A stretch of DNA of 64,000 bases from Viola odorata (taxonomy: Eukaryota; Streptophyta; Magnoliopsida; Malpighiales; Violaceae): NCBI GenBank assembly GCA_963691705.1, contig OY829541.1, forward strand, positions 34,856,719 to 34,920,718, in the 5' to 3' direction. The translations under genes were made by a program, and so were the position numbers. The notes beneath the pieces are model-generated. The model was not told the DNA's origin, did no database searches, and saw only the letters and a list, made by a program, of their open reading frames with translations. Positions within the stretch are counted from its first letter, which is position 1; each line of letters opens with the position of its first letter. This document shows, piece after piece, positions 35,401 through 44,687 of the stretch.

Positions 35401-38400
35401 ATACGATAAATAATAAATTAAAGTACATTTATCCAAAAGAAAAGGGAAAAAGGAAAACATACCTGGACGAGCTTAACCTGTAAATCAATGATTAGTGGCA
35501 ACAATTGATAATAAAATAAATAAATACTGAAGATAAATATTACAAATTAATTACAAATTCGCAAATAAATAAATACAACGATTAAATTCTCCATTCGAGC
35601 TCCGCAATTGGGAATGACACATCGAACTCCTCATCAAACTCCGTCAAACTCGTTGAGCATCATCACGACGAACGTGCAAGCAAAAATAGACAAATAAACG
35701 CGTATAAGTAAGGGACTCACAAATAAATTTCAAATGATTAAATATTAATAAAAATGGAATCCCTTACCTATTAAAGTTCGTATCGATCCGAATGTTGATA
35801 ATCGTGAATTCGGTACCTGCAAAAATGAAGAACGATTTTTATTAAAAGGGCTTGGGCCGTAGTCCATTTCTTTTATTTTTCTCTCCATGGGCCGCAGCCC
35901 ATTTTTCCTTTTTTCTTTGGTTGGGCCGAAGCCCATTTTTCCTTCTTTCTTTTATTTTCTTTTCATTTTGGGCCAAGCCCATCTTTCTTTTCTTTTCTAA
36001 GATGGCCGGCCATCTTCTCCTTTCTTTTTTCTTTCCTCTCTTTCATTCTTTTTTCATTTTAGGGCTGCATCAACGCAACCCTCTTTTTTTCCTTCCCTTT
36101 CTTTATTTTTCTTCATTCTTTCTTTGGTTCCCTCCGGCCAAGGAGCAAGCAGAGGCGGCAGGGCTGGTGGCGAGTGACGGCGAGATGGGCAGCAGCAACG
36201 GCGACGGTCGCGGCAGTGAGGAGCGGCGACGGGCTGCGGCAGTGAGCAGCAAGCGACGACGAAGGCACTAGTGGCTTGCGGATCGAGGTGAGGGTTGATG
36301 GCGCGGCTGGTGCGGCTATGGGTTTGAGCAGCGGCAACGGAAGAGTGAGCAGCGGCGGCTGTAGCGGAGGTGTTGCGGCACTGGAAGAGTGGCAGGGGTT
36401 TGGTTGGCCGGCGAGGCAGGAATGGCAGTGAGCAGCAGTGATCGGGATAGTGGCGGCGGCGCAGCTGGTGCGGCTGGGTTGGATTGGCAGCGGAGATAGG
36501 TGATTTTGGTTGATTTATTGGCTGCTTTGGCAGCGGTGGCTCTCGGCAGTGAAGGGAGTGAGATGGGTTTGGGCAGTGATGATTTTGGTGGTGATTTTTG
36601 GTTTTGGCAGAGGATTGGAAAGGATTTTGGAATTGAAATTAATTGGGTAGAAGGATTGGAATGGGCAGAGATGGGATTGGATTTGCAGAGGTGGATTTAA
36701 TTGGTTTGGTTAATTGGGATTTGGCAAAGGGATATGGCTTGATTTAATTTGGGATTTGGCAAAGATGAATGTGGCTTTAATTTGGGATTTGGCAGAGATG
36801 GATATTTTGTGATGGCTGCCTCCTCGATTGAAATTGGTGGTCTGTTTATGATGGGATCCAATTTACTTTGAAAGAAATATGTGGAGGATCCATTCGTATC
36901 AAATCTTTGAAAAAACAGAGAGGGGGAGCAGTGTGCGGGTTAGTGTATAGGTTTCTTTGAAAAAAAAAATGGAGGGGGGTAAGATTGTGTATCAGATTTC
37001 TTTTGACAATTGGAGAGGTGAGGTAAGAAAAAGAATCCAATGTTGGTATCCGTGGAAAAAAAATGGAAAAGGGAGATGGTGTGTTTTTTTTTTTTAATAA
37101 AATTGAAAGGGAAGAGATGATGATGTTCGGATGGTGGAGAGAAAAAATGAGTAAAGTAATGTAAAGTAAAGTGAAAGTGAAAAATGAGTATGATTAGTTT
37201 TTGTGATTCGATCCAATGATACGAGAAATTTTACTTGGAATCGATAAAAGTTCGAACGAAAAAATACATACAAAATAAAATAAATAACATGAAACAAAAG
37301 AAAACAAGATAATAAATAGTAAATAAACGGAAATAACAATACTAAAAATAAGATCAAGAATGAGCGAAAAAATCGTGTCAAAATTCGGGTATCAACATCT
37401 CCCTGGGTTTGTGTTTGTCCAGCTCGTTCTAACCCTAGCTGGAATATTGCACGCGCACAACACACATCGACTTCGAGATTGCCCACTTGTCTCCTCCTTT
37501 GAGCTCTCCATCTTCAAATCAATGACAGCAAACAATGACAAGAATCAATCAATCTATTCCTTCTTTGTTGAAACTTTAAAAAATGAATTAAAAGAAAATG
37601 ACTCTTCTAACGTATTAAGCAGTTCTTCTCCATTGGATAAAATTAAGAAGCTGACATAGCCTGGTATTGTAGATAGACACTAAACAAAAGCATGAGCCGT
37701 AATAATCCCTTATGCATATGCATGACATGACGTTCAAAATAGGAAATTTGATCTCTACCATCCAAATGAATTTCATAAATAAATGTCTAATTTTAGCAAG
37801 TGCTGATGCCGACTGATAACAATCTGAAACAGAAGCATTAGCACAAAGTCAAATCGCACACTTCTTTCCCCACAAAATCAATGCTTGAAACGGACAACTT
37901 TTCTTTCTTCCTAAAACTTCTAACTCCCAAGTCACTCGACTTACTACCTGAATTCCCCGCATTTCCTCCCTTTAATCCTAACAAAACTCAAATGCACATG
38001 TTACTGGACAAAAACATGCAGATACAAACAGAACATGTCTTACATAAATGATACTGTGCCACAAAACATACACACACTGAACAGGTCTTTTTTCAGGAAC
38101 AAACTAAGTAATCAAACTTAGCTGATAAAATCATACCTAACCATGACTATAATGCAAATTAGTATCTCAGCACATAAAGCTTCACTGACATCAAGAAACA
38201 CAAGACTTCATATTACCGAAACATTAAATTAAAATTATTTAAAGCTTCCAAGTCAAATAAATACAAATTCTCTCTATTTCCCAATGCAATACCTGCTATC
38301 GTTACACTTCTTTCCCCACAAAACTAAACCATTTAATTATCCATTCAACATGAGTTAATTTGAGTCTATATCAGCAAAATCATCACCATTCCCGTATACA

Positions 38401-39277
38401 AATCCATCCAAACACAGCTTATTCAGTCAAATTTCAACTAGCAAACACAACCAAGAATACAAAACCCAGATTTTCCTAAAGACGATCTCCAATAAACAGT
38501 AACAGTAAGAAGAAAATCTCAACGAGGGAGGAGGAGAAACCTGAGATGCGATGCCTAGGGCTTGCGGTGGATCTAGCGGTGGCGGTAGATCTAGCGGTGG
38601 CGGTGGATCTGGCGGAGGAAGGAGAAACCAGAGACGCGGTGGTGGTGGCTACCGAGGAGGGAGGACGAGCGGTGGCTTGCGGTGGATCTACCGGTGCAGG
38701 TGGCTACGGTTTGCGGTGGCTAGTGCGGTGTGGAGTGAAGGAGGGAGAGTGAATCGTGAGGATGGAGGAGGGCTGAAGCGTGAGGAGGGCTGAAGAGTGA
38801 ATCGTGAGGATGGAGGAGAGTCAATCGTGAGTCAATTTCAACCCTAAACAATGGCAATTTTGTAATTTTATAGAATGACGTGGCATGCCACGTCATTCAG
38901 GCAAACTGATCAGGCAATTTGATCAACCTCATTAGCAGCTCTCTTATACGAAATGTAAGCACCAAAAGAAAGAAAACTAGAGTAGACACTGCTAAACGCA
39001 TGTTTTGAGCCAGAGTAATGCTAAATAACTCACCCAGATAGCTCACTGAGATAGCTCACTAGGCCAATCAATGACATTTTTGTAATTTTCGTTTGACGTG
39101 TCACAAGTAGGATTGGCCTAGTGAGCTGAGCAATCAAGTGCTTGAATGAGAAATGAAAGAATCCAGGAATACACAAATAACTAAAAGCCACAGAACAAAA
39201 GGGTCATTGGAATTCAAGGATTTAGATATTACCCTGGTGGCCTTGACTGTGGATCGAACGAGGTTGGTAATGACCAT
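14436..39277 (-). CDS. POP2: Mitochondrial GABA transaminase, class III PLP enzyme, 19 exons
   Basis: Plant GABA-T moves the amino group of 4-aminobutyrate to pyruvate or glyoxylate in mitochondria (GABA shunt). Exons: 39277-39233, 20312-20185, 20075-19991, 19822-19750, 19653-19556, 19333-19241, 18839-18766, 18691-18653, 18562-18474, 18398-18322, 18222-18148, 17151-17104, 17012-16929, 16830-16743, 16651-16573, 16120-16030, 15614-15536, 15129-15009, 14513-14436. All phases fit and give 512 residues without the insertion below. Exon 1 encodes a basic presequence start ([15 protein letters not shown]). Visible family motifs: [40 protein letters not shown] and [15 protein letters not shown], whose Lys is the expected PLP Schiff-base lysine. 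Intron 1 is 18,920 bp and full of transposons. Exon 18 has 5 extra bases (ACCTCTGCAGTGCAGAGGTT), which would stop translation at about residue 489 and lose the last 29 residues. Confidence 0.92.
20313..21224 (-). other. GABA-T intron 1, ancestral part
   Basis: Host intron sequence between exon 2 and the Mutator-like insertion. AT-rich, with no gene or repeat recognised. Confidence 0.5.
21899..22098 (-). pseudogene. GRF zinc-finger protein, C-terminal part
   Basis: Minus-strand reading gives RFFGCSRY, then [16 protein letters not shown], the second half of a plant GRF-type zinc finger, followed by a short hydrophobic-rich tail ending SATC and a stop at 21899. The frame begins exactly at the LTR element border (22099). 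Its missing first half is at 37398-37511, on the other side of the LTR element. Plant GRF proteins are small, often single-domain proteins of unknown role that are frequently found near transposons. Confidence 0.75.
22099..24972. repeat. Left LTR (2,874 bp)
   Basis: Same sequence as 34524-37397 except at 23344, 24778 and 24940. Contains three spaced copies of GTCGAAGCCGC-type units (about 22755-22880), four TGGGCC/AGCCCA palindromes (about 23427-23556), an 18-bp perfect palindrome at 23574-23591, and a GC-rich segment (23700-24060). Open frames inside it (for example 23427-23846) are duplicated in the other LTR and look noncoding. Confidence 0.95.
25230..26330. repeat. Degenerate tandem array, CTCCACTCGGACGCTGATG units
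   Basis: Some twenty or more imperfect copies of a unit around 'ttCAGCTCCACTCGGACGCTGATG', with variable spacing and occasional longer units that include TTGCAGAAAA. Related single copies continue at about 27140 and 29205-29230. It lies in the 5' half of the LTR element interior. Not protein-coding in any convincing way. Confidence 0.85.
26360..27125. repeat. Tandem array, GGTGGGGTTTGAACCGCCACAC units
   Basis: About twenty copies of a 33-45-bp unit with core GGTGGGGTTTGAACC followed by GCCACACGATTTTT, separated by T tracts of variable length. On the minus strand every frame is open through most of the array because the unit contains no stop. The resulting peptides (for example WRFKPHLSK and [10 protein letters not shown]) are by-products of the repeat. 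Confidence 0.9.
28226..28402. repeat. Long pyrimidine (T/C) tract
   Basis: About 170 bases almost entirely T and C inside the LTR element interior, followed further on by a pure T run at about 28999-29022. It creates a spurious open frame of Phe, Ser and Leu. I do not think it is the polypurine primer, since it is far from the right LTR. Confidence 0.8.
29925..30744. mobile_element. hAT-like non-autonomous element nested in the LTR element
   Basis: Ends AGAGGTGTAC and GTACACCCCT are inverted and followed inward by GGGTCAGGTCGGGCC and GGCCGGGTCGGGTCGG, the same design as 2253-3256. Flanks AGACGGCC and ACATGGCC match at 6 of 8 positions. Contains a short frame at 30250-30357 with a hydrophobic stretch, which I do not regard as a gene. 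Confidence 0.6.
31126..32400. other. LTR-element interior with copia-like 3' remnant
   Basis: No gene. On the minus strand the phrase GACAAAGGGGGAGAAATATT (about 31432-31451) is typical of DNA downstream of pol in plant copia elements of the Sirevirus type, so it probably belongs with the broken reverse transcriptase at 32540-33186. A dispersed repeat of the LTR element lies near 31168. Confidence 0.4.
32540..33186 (-). pseudogene. Copia reverse transcriptase fragment, broken
   Basis: Ty1/copia RVT_2 domain in pieces: LYQMDVKS, then [19 protein letters not shown], then [18 protein letters not shown] residues split by stops and frame changes. An open part (32995-32540) follows with [12 protein letters not shown] (the YVDD catalytic motif) and [17 protein letters not shown], characteristic of the Sirevirus group. 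After ITLYR it jumps in frame to [17 protein letters not shown], which normally lies at the end of RNase H, so several hundred codons are deleted. Opposite in orientation to nothing else identifiable in the host LTR element; probably a nested or captured relic. Confidence 0.85.
33187..34523. other. LTR-element interior, 3' end
   Basis: No coding sequence recognised. Ends CCCCAGTGAAGTCGCCAAAC immediately before the right LTR; there is no clear polypurine tract. Confidence 0.4.
34524..37397. repeat. Right LTR (2,874 bp)
   Basis: Copy of 22099-24972 at a constant offset. Differences seen by eye are T at 35769, G at 37203 and C at 37365. It ends TATCAACA at the border with the GRF ORF. Confidence 0.95.
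37398..37511 (-). pseudogene. GRF zinc-finger protein, N-terminal part
   Basis: Starts [10 protein letters not shown], then [19 protein letters not shown] and NPGR at the LTR border. CxC spacing and the TxxNPGR motif are the first half of a GRF zinc finger; the next residues, RFFGCSRY, are at 22098 across the LTR element. Upstream, toward 38540-38860, a GC-rich stretch ends in an ATCTCAG/GT donor on the same strand, so the element may have supplied a promoter and leader for this ORF. Confidence 0.75.
37520..38943 (-). other. Right arm of the Mutator-like element
   Basis: Contains a GC-rich subterminal region (38540-38860) with short tandem repeats of GGTGGATCTAGCGGTGGC type, and the terminal inverted repeat ending at 38943. 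No complete gene. Plus-strand frames here (38546-38793) are Gly-rich products of the repeat. Confidence 0.5.
39054..39126. repeat. Small hairpin element in GABA-T intron 1
   Basis: GCTCACTAGGCCAATC (39054-39069) is exactly inverted at 39111-39126, with a 41-base loop that includes TTTGTAATTTTCG and GACGTG. Probably a tiny MITE of the long-TIR type; no target duplication established. Confidence 0.6.
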
Positions 39278-40655
39278 CTTGCTGCTTGATCTCAGAAAAA
39301 ACGCATGCAATTAGACAGGAAATGACAGAAGGGAAAAGATAAAGACGATACCTCTCCCTTTCCCCACTTCCCACTCTCTGCTTTTGTTTTGGTTCCGTTT
39401 TGGTTTTGTATCTTTCTATATACTAGTACAAGCTAATCAATTGGGACAATCTTGACCAATAATGGTGATTTTTATTACTGAGATTGTTTACCAGTGCATT
39501 ATTTATTTACATCCTACTGACGTGGATAACATATTGGCATCTGTGTCACCTGTATTATTTATTTACATCCTACTGACGTGGATAACATATTGATATCTGT
39601 GTCACCTGTCTTTTCTTTTCCGTGCACGTCATCGCTTGAGAGTATCACCTGTCTTTTTTCTTCCGTGTGCGTCATCACTTGAGAGTAGTAACAGTAGTTT
39701 TATTTTTTATCAGTTAGAGATTAATTTCATTAAAAATTTATCGAACTTGAAAAAAAAGATGGTTCTCATCTCCTAGCTTAGTTTACTTAATTCCAAAACT
39801 CAAATTAGTGATATTGATTAATAACGGATAATTTTTTTTACCATTTAAACACATTCATAAATATTGATGGTAGATAATTAAGAAGAAAAATAAAAAAGAG
39901 AAAATATATGCTGAGGGATGGGAAATACTTCGCTCTTTCAAGAAAAAAGAAGAAAAAAGAAGAAGAGAAGGAGAGGGAAAGAGAGATTTTGATGAAGAAT
40001 AAATAAATCTTTTTCGTTTTTTTCACTTAAAGTATAACCATTTTAAAATTTCGGTTAATAAGGATAAATATACCACCTTAAAATTTAAAAATTCTTGCTA
40101 TGGATTTTCATTAAATATAAGTATACTTCTTTTTTTCCTTCAACCAAGTCCTAAATTCCTAATATCTCTTATGTTTTAAAAAATTATACGAAAATCATTT
40201 AAGGATCATAGAAAGTTTTCATATTAAAAAATTAAAATTAGAGTTCTAATTATTTAAAACTATATTTAAAGTATAAAAAATAAAATAGTTAATTCTAATA
40301 TAACAAAAAGCTAATAATAAACGGTTTGGTTCTTCGGTTCAATTTGTAATTTGAAAAACAAAACTATACTGAACCTTTTTATTACGGTTAGGATTTATTT
40401 CTCTCAAACATTTTTTTTCAAACAAAAAGGACGAACTAACTACTCGGTCAAATTTAGTTCGATTTTATTTTTGATTTGGTCCGACTTTTAACGCCCCTAA
40501 TCACAATTAATATTGATAGGATCTTTATTGTAAATATGATATTTATATAAACAATGTATCTTTTATCTTTTCACTAGATAAAATAATAGTTTTATTAGAC
40601 AAAATCATATAAAATGATTACGGTGTTAGGCGCTTGCAAGTTGGTCAACAAACTT
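39278..40655. other. GABA-T promoter region and AT-rich intergenic DNA
   Basis: Upstream of the GABA-T start on the minus strand. A TATATA box lies near 39417-39422, and a possible 5' UTR splice (GAG/GTATCG near 39352 to CTGAG near 39290) cannot be excluded. Tandem repeats follow at 39499-39610. Beyond about 39720 the sequence is AT-rich with no gene. Confidence 0.5.
39499..39610. repeat. Tandem 56-bp repeat with GACGTGGATAAC in the GABA-T upstream region
   Basis: Two copies of a 56-bp unit (starting at 39499 and 39555) containing TACTGACGTGGATAACATAT and CTGTGTCACCTGT. Shorter repeats of TTCCGTG, CGTCATC and CTTGAGAGTA follow to 39690. ACGT cores are bZIP-binding motifs in plants, so this could affect transcription, but it may be transposon debris. 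Confidence 0.75.
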
Positions 40656-41197
40656 GGATTAATAAACCTCACGGTTCCAAATATTTGTCATTTTATTTTA
40701 ATCCGTTTCAAACATTTTTTTCCCTATTTTTATCGGTCTCAAATATTTTATCCATTAGTTTAATATAATTCTAACTGTCAAAAAAATATTAACGGAAACA
40801 AACACCGTTAAATTATTATTTTAATAATTTTTTCTAACAATAGGGTCCCCACACGTTGTAAAATATTTTTAAAAAATTAAAAAAATTAGAAAAAACATAT
40901 TTAAAAAATTAGAAAAATATATATAAAAAACTTGATAATTCATTTCGAAATTAAAGAAAATAAAAAAAATAGTCTAACGCATAAGACAACAATCATCAAT
41001 GCAAGGAAGTCAACAAAAACTTGGAAAAATCCACTACTTCCCCAATGCACTAAAACGTATGTTTTGCTAGCCACCAAAATGCCATAGTTTTTCCATTGCT
41101 TGACAAAAACTTAAGCCTAACCATGATGGATTCACAAGTAAAAAAAAAAATCATTCCTCCGGTCTTCAACACCACACCCCTTGCTTCTAGTTTTCGA

Positions 41198-42674
41198 GTT
41201 AATGCAAAAAATAGCACCTGTAGTCTATTTGATTAAAACATTTGGTAGCTCACCTTTTTCTTACTTTTAAAAGCCACTCGCAGTCAAAACACTGTTCACA
41301 TTTGGTACCTCACACTGACGCCGTCGGACACTTTCCCTCAAGTGTCCGACGTGGCATGAATGACACGTCAGATGCCGCGTGTGTATTTGTTGACGTGTCA
41401 TGCCGTGTCAGCAAAGAAAATAATAATTAAAAAAAGAAAACAAAAAATCACCCAACTATTCACTTCTGTCCTCCTCAACTTCTCCTCTTTCGATTTTCTG
41501 CAGAAAATCACCCAACTATTCACTTTCAGCGCAATACAAACTTCGATCAATGTCAACAAGCACAGACAATACCCTAATTTCCCAACCGACCTCCCTTCCC
41601 CCATCACTTCAAATCCCTGAAACACATTTACCACCCTACCACCACACAAACGTACCCAACAAAATGGTGGTACGATTTTCAATATTTCCTGAACTTCGTC
41701 GTCGTCTTCGGTAGGAATAGCAACGCCAGCGTCTGTAGAGCCACCAAGCAGAACGCCGCAAACCCAAGATTCCGATGAAGCCCATAAATCACCCCCGCGA
41801 TAATTGACCAAGTCGAATCCCAATTGCGAACCTAATTGTCCCACAAACGAACCCAGATAACTGAATTGCGGCGTGAACGTAAAACCATATTAGGCTCAGA
41901 GCCTTGATATGGCGAAGGTAGCGGGCAGTGGCCGCACCTGACGTCAACATTAGGCCCCAAGCGAAGGAATTGAGGATTCCGTGGGCTATTTTTAGAGCTC
42001 TGGTGTTGTCCACGTGGGGTACGAAGAAGCCGGATCAAACGTCGATGGTGAAAATTGAGGAGAGGTCGTTGGAGGTTGTTGGTTGGATGGTTGGGGAGTA
42101 GCCTTGGACGTAGAGGTCGCGGTTCCAGATGAAGTAGAGTTGGGTTTTATTTTAGGAGAGTTTGAATGTGGCGTAGATTGGGATGGCGGTGCCGTTGTGG
42201 ATGGTGGCCAATTTGCCGCCGTAAAGGGTGGCAGAGGAGGAGAGGAGGTAGATGGCAATGGGCGGGCACAAACGGAGAATGGATACGGTGAGTTTGTTTT
42301 AATGAGTAAATGCAATTAATTAATAAGTAGAGTAATGCAAAGGTGTGTTTATGTTGAGAGAAAGAGAGATGAGGGTGTTGACGATGGAGCCAAAGATGAG
42401 GCTAAAGGAAGAAGATGAAGTCTAAGGTTGCTGTTGGGCTAGCTGCTTGGCTGGTCAATTTTGCTGACGTGGCATAAACACGTCAGCAACTACACATGTG
42501 GCATCTGACGTGTCATGCCACATCGGACACTTAACGAAAAATATCTGATGGTGTCAGGGTGAGGTACCAAATGTGAACAATATTTTGAGTGCGAGTGGTT
42601 TTTAAAAGCAAAAAAACTGTGAGATACCAAATGTCTCAATCAAATAGACCGCAGGTGCCATTTTTTGCATTAAC
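41198..42674. mobile_element. Pack-MULE-like element carrying a DOMON/cytochrome b561 fragment
   Basis: Inverted ends of about 200 bp start GTTAATGCAAAAAAT at both sides and continue with GCACCTG, CTATTTGATT, ACATTTGGTA, TTCACATTTGGTACCTCAC and repeated GACGTGTCATGCC motifs. The interior is an exon-derived gene fragment on the minus strand and not a transposase. Flanking 9-mers match only partly, so insertion age and exact borders are uncertain. Confidence 0.8.
41480..42300 (-). pseudogene. DOMON-cytochrome b561 protein fragment
   Basis: Minus-strand frames give the end of a DOMON domain (KTQLYFIWNRDLYVQGYSPT) and then the cytochrome b561 core: RALKIAHGILNSFAWG, RYLRHI, IWFYVHAAIQLSGFVCGT, VIYGLHRNLGFAAFC and KSYHHFVGYVCVVVG, ending near VNSWVIFCRKSKEE. 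All four His positions expected to hold heme are present (HGI, YVH, LHR, YHH). At least four lesions interrupt it: stops in the DOMON part, a one-base shift after GQLSRG, a TGA in place of the Trp codon before KSYHH, and another shift after VVVG. Host genes of this type encode apoplastic or plasma-membrane electron-transfer proteins. The copy is intron-poor, as expected of an assembled capture, and probably inert. Confidence 0.85.
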
Positions 42675-42719
42675 CTTTTTCATTGGCATTCTAATTTTTT
42701 TATTTTTATGATTTGTTTA

Positions 42720-43735
42720 GGGATAAAGCTAAACAATAACCTAAACTATGACTCTATGAACTTGTAAATAATTTTCAAATCACCCTCCTAAACACTTTAC
42801 CTTCGTCTTTCTCCCCATTACCTACAACCAAAAAATGGCTTCCACATCTTAAGAGACAAATTTTCAAGTATTCAATGTTAGTTCTTGCCTTCTCTTCTTG
42901 GTCAATATTCTCGTTCTTTTGATTAAGAAGTTAAAATCTCATTCTCCTCCTTTCATAAGCAGGATCTTTCGAGACCTAGAAAATAAAAAACAACCTTCAT
43001 CCTCAATCATTAGCGATGCTCATTTCCGACCAAAAATCGTCGGATCGAAGTGTCTTCTCCCCCCGCCGCTCTGTGCCATCAATCGTCGAATAACTCCCTC
43101 ATCCTTTCACCACCGCACCACCACCAACTCCTCTTTCTCCGTTCATCATCACAAACAACCTCACCCTCATTTCCATCATCCCCAGTCACGATCTCCAACC
43201 AATCGCGTCACAGATCTAGTTTTTAGATAGGCGAGTATGTGTGCGGCGAATTTGATGGTGTGGGAGTTCAGCGATGTTGATTTGGGTTGTAGGAGATGGA
43301 GACGGTTCTATGTGGGTTGAAGGCCGAGAGGGCCCGACAGATTTCATGAATCTTTGCGAGGTTTGGTCATGCCGCATTTTTTGGGCTGTAATTTGTAGTA
43401 ATTGATTTTGGAAGGTTGAAAGAGATGAATGTTAAAGATAACCAGATCTGATGGTGGAGAGGGACGACCGGAATATTTTTAGTGTGGAGGGAAGGATGGT
43501 AGTGACTGTTGGGACCCACAAAATAAGGTCAAGGTGAAACTGAGTGACGGGGCCCACCTGCCACTGTTCAATGACGTGGCAAAAAAATTGACGGAGTTAC
43601 TGGCACATCACGTTTTTTTAACGGTGGGGGGTGATTTGACAATTATTTATAAGTTCAGGTGGTTCATTAAACAAACAAATAGTTCAGGGTTGCGATTAAT
43701 TAAAATATTAAAATTCAGGGTTATTTTTTAGCTTT
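42720..43735. mobile_element. Inverted-repeat element with ATAAAGCTAAA ends
   Basis: Left side ATAAAGCTAAACAATAACC and the reverse complement of the right side, ATAAAGCTAAAAAATAACCC, are inverted. Inside these are the phrases GAACTTGTAAATAATT/GAACTTATAAATAATT and GTCAAATCACC-like. Interior frames (42898-43230) are His/Ser/Pro-rich and not convincing. No target duplication found. Borders approximate. Confidence 0.6.
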
Positions 43736-44081
43736 ATTTTTTTATATTTTCAATATTTGTTTTAATTTTCTGATTTTCTTTAATTTCGAAATGAATTATC
43801 AAGTTTTACATGTATTTTTTTCTAATTTTTAAAATATTTTTTCTATTTTATTAGGTTTTTCTTAATTTTCTATATTTTCTCACATGTGAGAATCGATTGT
43901 GAGAAAAAAATAATAAAATCTAACAAAGTTTGTTTCTGTTAACCCTTTTTTTTACAATTGCAACTATATTGAACTAACTAATAAAATATTTGGGACCGAT
44001 AAAAATAGAAAAAAAATGTTTGGGACTGATTAAAATAAAATGACAAATATTTGGGACCGTGGAGTGTTAACCAACAAACTT

Positions 44082-44687
44082 AGTCCGTAAAAAGAAACAT
44101 AATATATAAGGCTCGTAATGATGTAGAAAAAACTCAATGCCCCGACAAACAAATTTAACCATGCACCCCAATAAGAAGTGTGGTCACCGCAAAACACCTC
44201 ACTCAACTCATTTGAGTTTCTAAGGCTTCTCTACGTTCATACTAAGCTTTTGTCTACTAACGAATTATTCCTCATCAACATCAAAATTCGGGTTCCGCAA
44301 CTCCAAATCAAGACAAGTGCTAGAGGAAACTAAAGTTCTTAATTTGCCAATAATAAGGTCGAACATCATACACTTCTAGTATCGTTTGTTACCTAAGAAT
44401 TATCCACTTACTATCCACTAACCATCACCGAGATAAATAACAATAACGACATGAAAAGTAAAATATTTCTTACATTGTAGCTTCACTGTTTCGTTCATCA
44501 AAATCGGCAAAAACCTTATTGTAAACTACCGTGGGATAAAAATGTACTCTAGTTAACCTCCAACCATTACCATTTCATTCTTTTTCAAGCCAAAATAAAA
44601 CTATCAAATGTAAAAACTCCACATTCAACTAAGAAGTTGTTAACCCGACAAAATCCAACTTCACAAATGATCATTGTTAAATAATAC
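44082..44687. other. Spacer between transposons, no gene seen
   Basis: AT-rich DNA between the Mutator-like and mariner-like elements; no coding or repeat structure recognised. Confidence 0.4.

Larger units (their letters stand above)
22099..37397. mobile_element. Young 15.3 kb non-autonomous LTR retrotransposon
   Basis: Two direct LTRs of 2,874 bp (22099-24972 and 34524-37397) begin TGTCGCACCG and end TATCAACA. I found three substitutions between them by eye and no indel (constant 12,425-bp offset). Flanking 5-mers are CCTCC and TCTCC, a target duplication with one mismatch. The 9.55 kb interior has no gag or complete pol of its own; it holds two tandem-repeat arrays, a pyrimidine tract, a hAT-like element and a broken copia fragment. 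This is the layout of a large retrotransposon derivative (LARD) moved by proteins from a relative. I could not identify a primer-binding site with confidence. Confidence 0.92.
21234..38943. mobile_element. Mutator-like element in GABA-T intron 1 (interrupted by an LTR element)
   Basis: Imperfect inverted ends share GCCTGATCAGT, TGCCTGA and TGACGTGG in the same order at both termini (21234-21290 and rc of 38886-38943). Perfect 9-bp direct repeats TTATACGAA at 21225-21233 and 38944-38952 are the target-duplication length of Mutator-like elements. T/C-rich subterminal stretches with splice-donor-like ends follow on both arms. Taking out the 15.3 kb LTR element leaves about 2.4 kb, carrying one GRF zinc-finger ORF and no transposase. 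It is therefore non-autonomous and probably carries a captured gene. Confidence 0.9.
40656..44072. mobile_element. Mutator-like element with perfect 9-bp target duplication
   Basis: Direct repeats AACAAACTT at 40647-40655 and 44073-44081. Long inverted ends of about 200 bp share CCAAATATTTGTCATTTT, TATTTTAATC and CAAACATTTTTTT in order. No transposase. Two further inverted-repeat elements (41198-42674 and 42720-43735) lie inside, so it has served as a landing site, or these are internal parts of it. Confidence 0.9.

Noticed and set aside
38546..38793. Gly-rich plus-strand frames near the Mutator-like right end
   Set aside because: Arise from the GGTGGATCTAGCGGTGGC subterminal repeats; no start context or family match.
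42898..43230. His/Ser/Pro-rich frame inside the ATAAAGCTAAA element
   Set aside because: Low complexity, no start context and no recognisable domain; may be captured noncoding DNA.
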